A stretch of DNA of 64,000 nt from an uncultured Coriobacteriales bacterium (GCA_902464015.1 CABQHM010000002.1:1-64000); one strand, 5' to 3'. Positions 53,601 through 61,939 are shown, counted from the first letter of the stretch. Numbers and translations: made by a program. Notes: generated by a model not told the origin, from the letters alone.

Positions 53601-53791
53601 ACGGTGAGCTCACCGGTCTTGGGGTCGACCTTCGCCTCGACGGGCTGGCCCTTGGTGGGTGCCGGGAACTCCGCCTCGTCGGCGAGAGCCGCGGGGGCGT
53701 TGCCCAAAAGGCCGGTGCCCGCAACCGTGAGCAGACCTGCGGCTGCCATGCCGGCAGTGAATGTCCTTCGGTCCATGCAGATCGGATTCAT
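50699..53791 (-). CDS. dmsA: Tat-exported molybdopterin oxidoreductase, DmsA/TtrA-like catalytic subunit
   Basis: 1030 residues. Tat signal R8-R9 in MDRRTFTAGMAAAGLLTVAG. The proximal 4Fe-4S motif is CLGCYCDCGN...HGTVCARGQG. Bis-MGD domains follow, with a probable Mo-ligand cysteine in HGSTCGCAQWAKP, then ILWMGEFPGATGNSFQGIAKR and a C-terminal molydopterin-binding domain (SDGEQVRVTNPTGDVML). The long size and CxCA region recall tetrathionate, arsenate and polysulfide reductases (TtrA/ArrA/PsrA) as much as DMSO reductases, so the acceptor is uncertain. GGAGGAGGAAC precedes the ATG at 53791. Likely regulated by the divergent LuxR gene. Confidence 0.85.
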   Translation of the reverse strand: MNPICMDRRTFTAGMAAAGLLTVAGTGLLGNAPAALADEAEFPAPTKGQPVEAKVDPKTGELTVNDDVIVRYSTCLGCYCDCGNRVKIDRETGRVLSVGGNPYHVNSAYPCLPFEASLDDAYRAQSFANGCGNTTHGTVCARGQGTWVMYSQPDRITTPLKRAGKRGENKWTAISWDQLITEVTEGGKLFADLGEDREIEGFKAVHDNTTLIDPERPDLGTVSNQLVLMGGRSDGRYGTSGRFVKGFGTVNQVGHGSTCGCAQWAKPLTEKRSVGAISDVDFCEYILWMGEFPGATGNSFQGIAKRSAKRLRDGECKMDVLDPVLGNGNVTPTMPGINWVPIKASTNPAFSCAAVQWIVDNEAYNEEYLRFPNFQAAWDAGYGSFSNATLLVVVDEADENYRKFLRPEQAGLETPVLEEGASDPDFRVCIDSATGEPVVNTTCTQADLDFDGEVNGVHVRTAWSLMLESIYEKTPEEYSEICGVSVEEINRIAKEFTSHGTKSSARLMGGSGTQNGLETAFAYRILNALVGSCEMVGGAAPTNMGAGADGNGARYKLSTSMVEGIPENKATSLSRTNKAWEDTDEYKNRVAAGEENPQPKLPYYATSGNADNQMLWSIINQYPYQCKIMLIFMKSTLTMAPGALRDSVVERLKDPDIIPLVISCDVVMGEDTQYADYIVPDTNPYESWGVLDMEGWAGYGDAVRWPVKQAESMLLDDGRNASWEAFIADVSKACGVPGFGDNALFDVDGNAYPYNEACDFYVKALANLAYDGEPVEDITEEEMHLQGLDNLPEKWKASVKEEEWPKVLKVMSRGSRFHPIEECLGDGKRNAYAGKPFECFIWGEKKATHKNPYSGEYPSGTLHYTPQSLADGTPLDEAFDAEEFPFGATTYKPRFRSISMQANNPVLRDICATNYIEMNADDAAELGISDGEQVRVTNPTGDVMLGAAMVRAGVARGNIAVATGYGHTAWGAQDMDVDGTVTPGDAGAAAGIHLEVMLDPTVGDDVIYALSDNDAGTPARTGNMYKIEKA

Positions 53792-53951
53792 GTTCCTCCT
53801 CCTTGACTGTCCCTTACATATATGTGGGTCTCCGCGGCGACCGCGCTTCCCCGCGCAAGGTCGCCTCGGTACGTTGCGGCGCATGTGCGCCCACGCCGTT
53901 GCCCACCTCGATGCACTATGTCAAGAATGTTTCCGAGACACATCCAAACGT

Positions 53952-53978
53952 TGTTGCTATATCGCCAAATCCGCAACA
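53952..53978. promoter_or_regulatory. Inverted repeat between dmsA and the divergent LuxR gene
   Basis: TGTTGC (53952-53957) and GCAACA (53973-53978) are separated by 15 bases in the 294-bp divergent gap, a possible regulator site. The arms are short, so chance is possible. Otherwise the gap holds no gene. Confidence 0.35.
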
Positions 53979-54085
53979 TTCCTGGCACCGAACTGAGATT
54001 CGAGCTCATTACCACGTTGTGACTATTGCAATTTGTCTGCCCTGGTAGGCATACTTAATCAGATACAACGAGTGTAGGGGGCACC

Positions 54086-55792
54086 ATGGGAGAGACCATT
54101 CGCGGCCTTAAGATGCTGTGTCGGCGCAACATCGGGTTCGCGTTCTTTTTGGCTTGGAACTACATAGCCTTGTACGGCTGCGGCATGGCCATTGGGTCGT
54201 TCGTGCCGTACAACCTTGAGTTCATCTGGCTCGTGGCCGCGGCCTCGACCGCGCTTGTGGCGGCCGTCGCAACGGCAGGCATCACGCGCGGGCACATGTT
54301 TGACGAGGCCCGCATGGGCAAGGTCGCCGCCGCATGCGCCATCGTGGGCAACGTGGCGCTGTGGTCGAGCTACGCCTTCAAGCAGTTCTTCTGGGTGCTC
54401 TTTCCCATCGCCGGCCTCACCTACGGCATGACGATTGCCCTCTTCACCATCGCATGGGGCGCGCGCCTCACGGCATGCAACGAGGCGCGCATCGAGTTCG
54501 ACGTGGTGGCGTGCCTCACCATCGCGTTCGCCCTCTATACCGTGACGCTTCCCATCAAGCTGTGGGGCACGGTCGACCTGGCCGCGGAGTGCATCCTGCC
54601 GTGCCTCTCCGCCTGGCTTGTGGCCCGGCCTTTCGACGACCCCGACGACGCCTGGGCCAAGGCGCGCCGGGCGCATGGTGTCGCGTCGCCTTTCGGGCAT
54701 CATGAGGTGGAAGACGGCCACAAGGAGGACGATGTCCGAGCGGGCGACGGTGCGCAGGCAAACGGCTCCCGAGCGGGGGTAGGGCGCGCCCAGGCGTGCG
54801 GCGATCAAGCGCAGGCAAGCGGCGCGCAGGCAAGTGGGGCCCGAGCGGGGGCAAAGCCTCTGGTCTCCGTGAAGTCCACCGCACCTGAGGTGCCCTCGCT
54901 CACGAAGGCCCTCATCATGATGGGGTCGCTGTGGTTCCTCGTCGCCTTTTTGCGCGTCGTGGATGCCCCGGTCAACGCCTACAACCGCTACGACCGCTAC
55001 CTCATCGCCTTCTCCATCGGCTTTTTCGTGACGCTCGTGTTGTTTGTCGTGCTGATCCATGCCATGCGCTATGTCGACATGTCGATGGGTTTCCGCTGGC
55101 TGCTGCCGTTCGCCGCGCTCAACGTGCTCGTGCTGTGGGCCGGCGGCGAGTCGCTTGCGTGCCACAAGGCGGCCTATGCCATCGTGCACGCCGGCATGTT
55201 CGGCATGCAGATGTCCACGTGGATCGCACTGGCAAAGTACCTGCGGAGAACCTCCGTCGCGCCCGCTCCGGCGTTTGCCGGCTACGCCCTGGCCGAGGGC
55301 CTGGGCATCTTCCTTGGATGCGGCTCGGCCCTGCTTGCCGTGAAGCTTCTGGATGAGCGCGACCTCTTCTGCGCCATACTGGCCGCGATGTGCCTGGTTG
55401 TGCTCGTGGTGATGATGACGGGCTTCAGTCCCGACTGGTATTTCTCCAGAACGAGCCACCAGAGCAACCGGGCGATGCGCCCTGTCGAGGCCAAAGAGGA
55501 GACTGCAGCTCCCGTCGCGTCTGACAAGAACGCCGCGCACGAGGAGATGATGCGCGAGCGCGCCGAAATGCTCCGGGATGCCTTCGGGCTCACCGAGCGC
55601 GAGACCGAGGTGTGCGCCCTGCTGCTGGGCGGGCGCAGCCGCCCCTTCATCCGCGACGAGCTCGGCATCTCGCTCAACACCGTGCACGCCCATGCCCGCA
55701 ACATCCTTTCCAAGTGCGGCGTGCACTCGCAAAGGGAGCTCATCGACCTGGAGCCCATCGCGACCGGCGGGACAAGAGACAAGGCGGCGTAG
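54086..55792 (+). CDS. Membrane-embedded LuxR-type transcriptional regulator
   Basis: 568 residues. About a dozen hydrophobic segments are interrupted at residues 200-270 by a cytoplasmic loop of Gln/Ala/Gly repeats (AQASGAQASGARAG) encoded by imperfect CAGGCAAGC units. The C-terminal LuxR domain is FGLTERETEVCALLLGGRSRPFIRDELG...LNTVHAHARNILSKCGVHSQRELIDL. It is divergent from the dmsA-like gene, its likely target. The start follows AGTGTAGGGGG. Confidence 0.82.
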   Translation: MGETIRGLKMLCRRNIGFAFFLAWNYIALYGCGMAIGSFVPYNLEFIWLVAAASTALVAAVATAGITRGHMFDEARMGKVAAACAIVGNVALWSSYAFKQFFWVLFPIAGLTYGMTIALFTIAWGARLTACNEARIEFDVVACLTIAFALYTVTLPIKLWGTVDLAAECILPCLSAWLVARPFDDPDDAWAKARRAHGVASPFGHHEVEDGHKEDDVRAGDGAQANGSRAGVGRAQACGDQAQASGAQASGARAGAKPLVSVKSTAPEVPSLTKALIMMGSLWFLVAFLRVVDAPVNAYNRYDRYLIAFSIGFFVTLVLFVVLIHAMRYVDMSMGFRWLLPFAALNVLVLWAGGESLACHKAAYAIVHAGMFGMQMSTWIALAKYLRRTSVAPAPAFAGYALAEGLGIFLGCGSALLAVKLLDERDLFCAILAAMCLVVLVVMMTGFSPDWYFSRTSHQSNRAMRPVEAKEETAAPVASDKNAAHEEMMRERAEMLRDAFGLTERETEVCALLLGGRSRPFIRDELGISLNTVHAHARNILSKCGVHSQRELIDLEPIATGGTRDKAA

Positions 55793-56114
55793 AAGGCTCG
55801 CAACCGCTCGGCAACCTTGCGTAGCAGCCGCAACCAGGTAGAATGCAACCAAACGCTACCGCTGGTTGGTTGTGGAGCGGCCCGCGCAACCACACAATGG
55901 GGTTCAAATCCCATGCAGGGAGGAGCCGCTGAACGCACAGCTCGCGCTCGAGGCCAAGGCAATCGAAGGCGTGCCCCGCTGGCATCGCCGGACATGCCCA
56001 CTGCGGTCGTCGCGCACTGCCCGCAGGACGTGCAGTCGCCCCGAGTCGCCTACCGCCAGGCGCGCGCCGCGTTCGTCGTGCACCCTCCCTGCAGACACGC
56101 GAAAGGAAGCCCCC
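55793..56114. other. Gap between LuxR and XRE genes
   Basis: No gene is convincing. It contains TGGTTG/CAACCA and ATGGG/CCCAT hairpins around a GTTCAAATC string that mimics a tRNA T-arm, but no matching acceptor stem. It must hold the promoter of the XRE gene. Confidence 0.4.
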
Positions 56115-57080
56115 ATGAGCACCAGCGCCAACATCCGTCACCTACGCGCCACCAAAGGCATGACCCAGGAACAGCTCGCCATGCTCGTCGGCGTGAGCCG
56201 GCAGGCCATCGCCAAATGGGAGGCCGGCGGCACCTATCCCGAGACAGAGAAGCTCATCCGCCTCTCCCAAATCTTTGAATGCTCGCTCGACGACATCATC
56301 ACAGGCGACCTCACGAGCCGTCCCATCGAGACTGCGGCACCCGCGCCCGGCTCCCCACAGGACATCTGCGGCTACGACCAGGCCATGCGCAGCTTCGCGA
56401 TGCGCCTTGCCTGCGGTGCGGCAATCATTCTGCTTGCCATTGGAGTCGGTCTGCTGCTCGAGGGCTTCGTCGGCCCCATCGTGGCCGAAGGCGTCATCTG
56501 TCTGGCCTTTGTCCTGGCCGGCGTGGCTGCTGGCGTGGCCATAATCGTGCCTGCGTGCATCCGCAGGCAGACATTCAACCGCGAGCACCCTTTTGTGGAA
56601 GACTTCTACACCACCGATGACCGCGCCGGCGCCGGTAAGCTTCTGGGTTGGGGAATCGGCGGCGGCGTGGCGCTCATCCTGGCAGGCGTGCTCCTCTGCG
56701 AGCTACTCGAATCCTGGAAGAACTTTGTGGGCGCAGGCACGCTGCTCGTGTGCATTGGCCTGGGCGTGTGGCTGCTCATCTATGCCGCGGTCATGCACGG
56801 CCGCCTCAACGTGGAGTCCTACAACCTCGAGATTGCCGAGTCCATGAGCTACCAGGCAATCGAGGAGGTCATCGACCCCGTGCTGCGCGAGCAGATGCGC
56901 CTGCACAAGCGCCGCAACGCCCTCGGCGGCACGCTGTGCTCCATCTGCATCCTCGTGGCCACTATCGTCGGCCTCATCCTGCTGTTCTCCGACAACGAAT
57001 ACTTCTGGCTCTCCTGGGCCATCGGCGGCATCAGCTGCGGCATCGTCGCCGCCATCGTGGAACTTGCGATAAAGAAGTAG
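56115..57080 (+). CDS. XRE-family regulator with membrane domain
   Basis: 321 residues. The N-terminal HTH_3 domain (IRHLRATKGMTQEQLAMLVGVSRQAIAKWEAGGTYPETEKLIRLSQIFECSLDDI) is followed by four or more transmembrane helices in two pairs (residues about 95-150 and 175-300). Such membrane XRE proteins are common in Firmicutes and Actinobacteria and may sense the envelope. GAAAGGA lies 6 bases before the ATG. The target is unknown. Confidence 0.8.
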   Translation: MSTSANIRHLRATKGMTQEQLAMLVGVSRQAIAKWEAGGTYPETEKLIRLSQIFECSLDDIITGDLTSRPIETAAPAPGSPQDICGYDQAMRSFAMRLACGAAIILLAIGVGLLLEGFVGPIVAEGVICLAFVLAGVAAGVAIIVPACIRRQTFNREHPFVEDFYTTDDRAGAGKLLGWGIGGGVALILAGVLLCELLESWKNFVGAGTLLVCIGLGVWLLIYAAVMHGRLNVESYNLEIAESMSYQAIEEVIDPVLREQMRLHKRRNALGGTLCSICILVATIVGLILLFSDNEYFWLSWAIGGISCGIVAAIVELAIKK

Positions 57081-57133
57081 GCGCAGGCCACCACTCAACA
57101 CCACCCGCCTCGCCCGGCCCCGCAAAAAAACCA

Positions 57134-57258
57134 CGCACGTTTGCGTTTTAATTCGACCGGGGCAGGTAGCCCGAATTGTCGCGCATCATCTACCAGGCAG
57201 AACGTCATGCCGTACCGAGACTGTTCTCGCCGGCCCAACATTAAAACGCAAACGTGCG
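57134..57258. repeat. 125-bp element with 19-bp terminal inverted repeats, copy 1
   Basis: CGCACGTTTGCGTTTTAAT at the left is perfectly inverted at the right (ATTAAAACGCAAACGTGCG). The first ~75 bases are almost identical to the copy at 62394 (one or two changes), while the last third differs. The A-rich left flank and T-rich right flank extend the palindrome. It could fold into a long hairpin or be a small transposon-like element. Confidence 0.85.
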
Positions 57259-57352
57259 CTTATTTTGACGCCGAGGCGGCGGCGAGGCTACCCCGCCACC
57301 GCCTCGCAGGCTGTCTCGAGCTCGGCGTCGCACGCAAAGCTACGCCAGGGTC
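57259..57352 (-). pseudogene. Remnant of an S41-peptidase C-terminus
   Basis: Minus-strand translation gives DAELETACEAVAG-stop, matching HDVELETACERVTG-stop of the S41 peptidase-like gene at 62549. DNA similarity runs from the edge of the 125-bp element to just before the LuxR stop, where it ends abruptly. The rest of the paralogue is gone. Confidence 0.65.
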
Positions 57353-58861
57353 TTAAACTCCGTGATACAGAAGCGCCAAGGCCTCGTCGCGGGAGTGGAC
57401 ATCAAGCTTCTTATATATATGACTGACGTGGGTCTTGGCGGTGCCATAGGAGATGCCGGTGCGCTCAGCTATGTCAGGCACGGACATGCCCTGCACCATC
57501 AACTCAAGAACCTCCTGTTCGCGCAACGTCAGACCATAGCGACGGGCAACCTGAGCACATTGCCACACGATTCGCTCTGAGTACGACATGGTGAGATTAG
57601 AAAACACCTTCCCACCGACAGCGCCGCTCGTTTCCGCAGCCTCGTCCCCCACGGGCGCAAGGCCAAACGAACGGGACGCGACTTCGTCGTTGAAAAAGAC
57701 CGTAGAGACCACGACAACCGCCACCACCATGGCGCACACGGCGAGGTTTGCCTCGCTGCTGCCGACCGGAAACACCGCCGTGAACTCCTGGCCTACCCGC
57801 ATGCCCACTAGCGCGGCAATCTCACTGGCCAGCTGCACGATACCGAATATCCAAGCAGGACTCACGGCATAGCGGGCGCACAGCGTTGCAAGCGCAATGT
57901 ACATGAAGAGCGTGAACGCGACATTGCCAGAATTCGCAAACAGCACCGCGACCGTGCGCCCCTCCCCCAGAAATGCCAGGCATACAAGTCCGGCTATCAT
58001 GAGCGGCAAGGCCATCCTGTACAGGAAACTCGCATTGTACTGAGAAGGCAGACTCAAGGCGACGGCAACAGCAATCAGCGACACCAGGAGCATGCCGAGC
58101 ATCCCGTAGGGATTGGGTCCCTCAGAAAGGGACAGAGAGAAATTGAACGCGAACGCGTAAGCGCACATGAGAAGAACCGGTCGGACGGGAAAGGTCCATT
58201 TCGAGCATTCGCGTCCGTCGCCCGGACAGCAAACGGAATCTTCGTCCGCACATCCCTCTCTACCGCCAAGGCAGACGGTCACCACCCAGATGTTTAAACC
58301 GGCACAGGCAAGGGGAAGCACAGGCGCCACCGCTGCAACCCCCACGGAGGGAAGCGCCCTCAGCACAAAATGAAGCACGGCAGCAAGGGCAAAACCAGCA
58401 GGAAACACCAGGCAAACCCAACGAGCTGCGCACATGCTTGCCATGCACAAAGTCATCAAAAGCAGCGCCGTTAGGCCACCTTCGTACACTACATGGCCCA
58501 TACCAGCCAGGACGGCAGGCATCCCCAGAACGTCAGCAAAGCAGGAAAGCCCCCGTCCGAGTCCGGAGGCAACGCCGATGAAGACGAGGAGGAGCACGTA
58601 TTTCTTCAGTCGGCACTTGTCGTCGCAATTAAACAACGCGTCAACCCGTTTATGACCGGCGATAAAGGCGACGCACACCACAGCGGTCATGCCATCTGCA
58701 ACCCAACGCGCCCACGATATACGCTGCGCGGCCGAGACGCCCTCCACGAGCTCGCCCAACCAGCTGCTCGCAGTAAGCAAAGCGACGCAGACGGCAAAAA
58801 CAGCCGCCGGCGCTATGGCAACCGAGCCTGCCGACGGCTGCTTGCACCCAATCTGCACCAT
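57353..58861 (-). CDS. Membrane-embedded LuxR-type transcriptional regulator
   Basis: 502 residues: about twelve hydrophobic segments, then a LuxR domain (YGLTLREQEVLELMVQGMSVPDIAERTGISYGTAKTHVSHIYKKLDVHSRDEALALL). GAAAGGG lies 6 bases before the ATG. It is divergent from the FMN-binding flavoprotein gene at 59068, its presumed target. Confidence 0.83.
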   Translation of the reverse strand: MVQIGCKQPSAGSVAIAPAAVFAVCVALLTASSWLGELVEGVSAAQRISWARWVADGMTAVVCVAFIAGHKRVDALFNCDDKCRLKKYVLLLVFIGVASGLGRGLSCFADVLGMPAVLAGMGHVVYEGGLTALLLMTLCMASMCAARWVCLVFPAGFALAAVLHFVLRALPSVGVAAVAPVLPLACAGLNIWVVTVCLGGREGCADEDSVCCPGDGRECSKWTFPVRPVLLMCAYAFAFNFSLSLSEGPNPYGMLGMLLVSLIAVAVALSLPSQYNASFLYRMALPLMIAGLVCLAFLGEGRTVAVLFANSGNVAFTLFMYIALATLCARYAVSPAWIFGIVQLASEIAALVGMRVGQEFTAVFPVGSSEANLAVCAMVVAVVVVSTVFFNDEVASRSFGLAPVGDEAAETSGAVGGKVFSNLTMSYSERIVWQCAQVARRYGLTLREQEVLELMVQGMSVPDIAERTGISYGTAKTHVSHIYKKLDVHSRDEALALLYHGV

Positions 58862-58901
58862 GGCTCGCCCTTTCTACATGCGGTCGATACGGTCAACGTT
58901 T

Positions 58902-58923
58902 TACCTGCTCACAATGGCAGGTA
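58902..58923. promoter_or_regulatory. Operator candidate between LuxR and flavoprotein genes
   Basis: TACCTGC and GCAGGTA flank an 8-base spacer, a perfect 7-bp dyad placed 41 bases from the LuxR start and 145 bases from the flavoprotein start. A weak -10-like TATAAC lies downstream toward the flavoprotein. Confidence 0.45.
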
Positions 58924-59067
58924 GAGAAATATACACCTGTCGCCAGAGCCTAAATACACCGCTCGGAAGATTGGCTTGGCACGCAATAGGGCCAAATATA
59001 ACAGCTGTCGCACGGCATGCGCCGATGTGGTGTCCAAATTCTCCAGATATGAATCGAGGTAAATCCC

Positions 59068-60819
59068 ATGCTTTCCGGTACGTGTTCACGTCGGTCCTTT
59101 CTCGGCCTGAGCGCCACCCTCGCAGGCACTTCGCTTCTCCCCGGCCTCGCTTTTGCCGAAGCTGGAACGGACCTGTTCGCCAAGCCCGGCACCTACAGCG
59201 CCACAGCACCGGGCCGCAACGGCGACGTCACCCTAACTGCGACCTTCTCCGCCCAGGCAATTGATTCCATCGATGTTGACAGCTCCGAAACACCCACTGT
59301 GGGCGTCGCCGCCATGGACGCTCTCACCCAGGAGGTTATCGACGGGCAAACACTGGCAGTTGAGAGCGTGAGCGGGGCGACCCTTTCATGCGACGCCTTC
59401 CTCACTGCGCTCAAGGACTGCGTGGCGCAGGCCGGCGGAGACTTCGACAAACTCTCCAACAACGTAAACAAGACAGCAGTTGAATATAAGACGCAGGCAG
59501 ACGTCATCATCGTGGGAGCAGGCGGCGCAGGCCTCATGGCAGCCGCAACCGCCGCCAGCGACGGAGCAAGCGTCATTGTCATCGAGAAGTCCGGCGTAGT
59601 GGGCGGCAACACCCTGTGCGCCTCCAACGGCATCAACGCCTTCGACTCCGACGTGCAGCTCGCCGACCCCACCTACCAGGCAGCCGATACCTCGTTCGAA
59701 GGGTTCGAGGCACTTCAGACCAACGAACGAAGCCGCAAGAATCTCGTCGACACCTTCATCTCAAACTCAGCTGAGGCAATCAACTACCTAAGCGAATTGG
59801 GCGTGGAGTTCACCGTAGAAATCTCCAATGACGACCGCAACTCCTCGCAGAACTACTATCTGCTCAAGAGCGAGGTCGACGGAGCCACCACGATGACGAC
59901 CGTCGTAGCCGCCCTCGACAAGGCCGTGAAGGATGCCGACATCCCCGTGTACACGGGCGTCGCAGCAAGCGAGTTGATACAGGATGCCGACGGCCGTGTC
60001 TGCGGCGTGAATGCCACGGGCCCGGACGGCCAGGAGCTGGCCTTCACCGCAAACGCCGTGGTGCTCACCACAGGTGGCTTCGGCAAAAACAAGGACCTCA
60101 TTGCTGAGGTGGCACCGGCATACGCCAACTGCATCACCGACGAAATGGCCCCGACCACAGGCGACGGCCTCCTCATGGCAGAGAAGCTCGGTGCCAAGGC
60201 CGTTGACCTTGATCAGATCCAAACCTTCCCGTCGGTCATCGAAGGCTACGGCATGTCGTTTCCGGCCGGTGGTTTTATGGTTGACGGAACCATCTACGTC
60301 AACAACTCCGGCGAACGCTTCTGCACCGAGAAGTTCGAAGTCGCACCCGAGATTCTCACTCAGGACAAGGGTGAGGTGTACGCCATCTTCGACGCCGACA
60401 ACTATGATGATCGCATGCAGGGACTGGCCGGCCGGGGGTATGTGAAGGAGGCTTCCACCGCCGAGGAACTCGGTGATGAGCTGGGCTTCGATGGCAAAAA
60501 CCTCGCAGACACCATCGAACAATGGAACGAGGACGCTGCCACTGGCACCGACTCGCTCTTCGGTCGCGAGAACACCACCACCCTCGACACGCCGCTCTAC
60601 GGCTATAAGTTCGGCGTGGGCGCCCACTATTTCATGGGCGGCATCCTCATCGACGAGGCCACCCGCGTGCTCGACGAGAACGAGCAGCCCATCGAGGGCC
60701 TCTATGCGGCCGGCGAGGTAACGGGCGGCTTCCACGGCACCCAGCGCGTCGACGGCAGCGGCACCGGCGACTCCATCGTCTTCGGCATGATTGCCGGCCA
60801 CACCGTGGCAGCACAGTAA
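59068..60819 (+). CDS. Tat-exported flavoprotein with FMN-binding domain (urocanate/fumarate-reductase type)
   Basis: 583 residues. Tat signal R8-R9 (CSRRSFLGLSATLAG), then an FMN_bind domain with the flavinylation motif VESVSGATLS (Thr105 as the probable covalent FMN site, with Glu where Asp is common). The FAD fold follows (DVIIVGAGGAGLMAAATAASDG), then GGNTLCASNGINA, GFMVDGTIYVNNSGERF and GEVTGGFHGTQRVDGSGTGDS. This is the UrdA-like layout: FMN relays electrons to FAD and on to an enoate acceptor outside the cell. The substrate cannot be told. It is followed after 58 bases by an exported nitroreductase and is divergent from a LuxR gene. Confidence 0.85.
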   Translation: MLSGTCSRRSFLGLSATLAGTSLLPGLAFAEAGTDLFAKPGTYSATAPGRNGDVTLTATFSAQAIDSIDVDSSETPTVGVAAMDALTQEVIDGQTLAVESVSGATLSCDAFLTALKDCVAQAGGDFDKLSNNVNKTAVEYKTQADVIIVGAGGAGLMAAATAASDGASVIVIEKSGVVGGNTLCASNGINAFDSDVQLADPTYQAADTSFEGFEALQTNERSRKNLVDTFISNSAEAINYLSELGVEFTVEISNDDRNSSQNYYLLKSEVDGATTMTTVVAALDKAVKDADIPVYTGVAASELIQDADGRVCGVNATGPDGQELAFTANAVVLTTGGFGKNKDLIAEVAPAYANCITDEMAPTTGDGLLMAEKLGAKAVDLDQIQTFPSVIEGYGMSFPAGGFMVDGTIYVNNSGERFCTEKFEVAPEILTQDKGEVYAIFDADNYDDRMQGLAGRGYVKEASTAEELGDELGFDGKNLADTIEQWNEDAATGTDSLFGRENTTTLDTPLYGYKFGVGAHYFMGGILIDEATRVLDENEQPIEGLYAAGEVTGGFHGTQRVDGSGTGDSIVFGMIAGHTVAAQ

Positions 60820-60877
60820 AGCACGAATCCCATCTCGCTACGCGATGAGAGAATACTCATACAAAGGAGAACCAGCT

Positions 60878-61552
60878 ATGACCACCGATCGGACCATTTC
60901 CCGCCGCACCCTCGTTTCCGGCAGCCTTGCCGCAGGCCTCGCCGCCTGCACCATGGGCATGGCCCGCACGGCGTTCGCAGACGACACGAAGGCCGAGGTC
61001 ACCGACGTCGTGCCCGAGCTTGCCGAGCGCACCACCCTGCACGGCCTGGAGGGCAGCATGTACGACCCCGACCGCGACATCACCGACGAGGAGGTCCTGC
61101 TCCTGCTCCAGGCCGCCCTCACCGCTCCGTCGGCCGTGGGCGCCAAGTCGCTCGAGCTCGTAGTCATCCGCGACCGCAAGACCATGCAGAAGATTCACGA
61201 GTTCTCGCCCAATGCCAACGAGCTGGAGGGCTGCCCCGTGTGCATCGCCCTCGTAGAGCATGACACTGAGGACGCCCATCCTCGCTTCTACCAGTATGAC
61301 GCCGGCCTGGCCGCCATGGCCCTGCTCGTGCAGGCAAGCGCCATGGGCATCTCGAGCTGCGTGTGCGAGGCTCGCGCCCAGGACAAGGACACCCAGCAGG
61401 ACTACGACTACTCGTTCTTCTGCGGTGACATGGAGACCCATCATCCCCAGCTCTTCATCACCCTGGGCTACCCTGCCGTCGACTCCGAGACGAGCGCCTC
61501 GGTGGACAATTACGCCGAATCCCGCGTCCACTTCGAGAAGATCGACGCATAA
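60878..61552 (+). CDS. Tat-exported nitroreductase-family protein
   Basis: 224 residues. A Tat signal (R9-R10 in ISRRTLVSGSLAAGLAACTMG) precedes a nitroreductase fold: LLLQAALTAPSAVGAKSLELVVI (FMN-binding helix), VCIALVEHD, and the LAAMALLVQASAMGISSCVCEA helix; the C-terminal Gly-Tyr segment LFITLGYP is present. Most nitroreductases are cytoplasmic, so export is unusual. AAAGGAG precedes the ATG, and it is likely cotranscribed with the flavoprotein. A role in reducing a quinone or nitro compound is an inference. Confidence 0.78.
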   Translation: MTTDRTISRRTLVSGSLAAGLAACTMGMARTAFADDTKAEVTDVVPELAERTTLHGLEGSMYDPDRDITDEEVLLLLQAALTAPSAVGAKSLELVVIRDRKTMQKIHEFSPNANELEGCPVCIALVEHDTEDAHPRFYQYDAGLAAMALLVQASAMGISSCVCEARAQDKDTQQDYDYSFFCGDMETHHPQLFITLGYPAVDSETSASVDNYAESRVHFEKIDA

Positions 61553-61580
61553 GCGAGCTTCAACCGAGCACTAAAAGATG

Positions 61581-61621
61581 GCCCCGGCCGCGCCTCCCAA
61601 TCGGGCAAGCGCGGCCGGGGC
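61581..61621 (+). terminator. Strong hairpin after the nitroreductase gene
   Basis: GCCCCGGCCGCGC and GCGCGGCCGGGGC form a perfect 13-bp stem between the convergent nitroreductase and yafQ-like genes. There is no U-tract, but stability is very high. Confidence 0.6.
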
Positions 61622-61628
61622 TATTAGC

Positions 61629-61937
61629 TCAACGCAGACGTCCTCTGAACAGCTCTTCGTGAATCCCCATGCGCACAAAACGGATTACCATGCGGCCCTT
61701 GTGCATGACACAAAGAACAACTACGTCAACCAGGCCGTCCGACAAATGGAAATCCATGTGCCCGTTGTAGTTGCCACCCGGGCTGTCAAGCTCATGCAGA
61801 AAATACCCCTCAGGCAGGGTGCCTGTTTCCGAAAGGACCTCGACAGCTACGGCAAGCTCATCCCTAATCTGGGGATGCTGTCGCACAACCGCTCGCACAT
61901 CTCGAATAAAACCTTGCTCGAACTGAATCTCCCACAT
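61629..61937 (-). CDS. YafQ/RelE-family toxin
   Basis: 102 residues of the ParE/RelE-superfamily fold, probably a ribosome-dependent mRNA endonuclease. LPEGYFLHELDSPGGNYNGHMDFHLSDGLVDVVVLC fits the YafQ group (LNGxxxGxRDxHIxPDWLLIY), with the final helix RFVRMGIHEELF giving the catalytic His region. It is 2 bases after the antitoxin gene, a classic type II pair. Confidence 0.8.
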   Translation of the reverse strand: MWEIQFEQGFIRDVRAVVRQHPQIRDELAVAVEVLSETGTLPEGYFLHELDSPGGNYNGHMDFHLSDGLVDVVVLCVMHKGRMVIRFVRMGIHEELFRGRLR

Positions 61938-61939
61938 GA

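Noticed and set aside
50543..53806. Very long plus-strand open frame opposite the dmsA-like gene
   Set aside because: It is an antisense shadow caused by GC-rich codon bias; it has no domain signature or ribosome site, whereas the minus strand has a complete Tat molybdoenzyme.
55875..55920. tRNA-like T-arm (GGGTTCAAATCCC context)
   Set aside because: No matching acceptor stem, D-arm or anticodon arm can be formed upstream; only an isolated hairpin remains.
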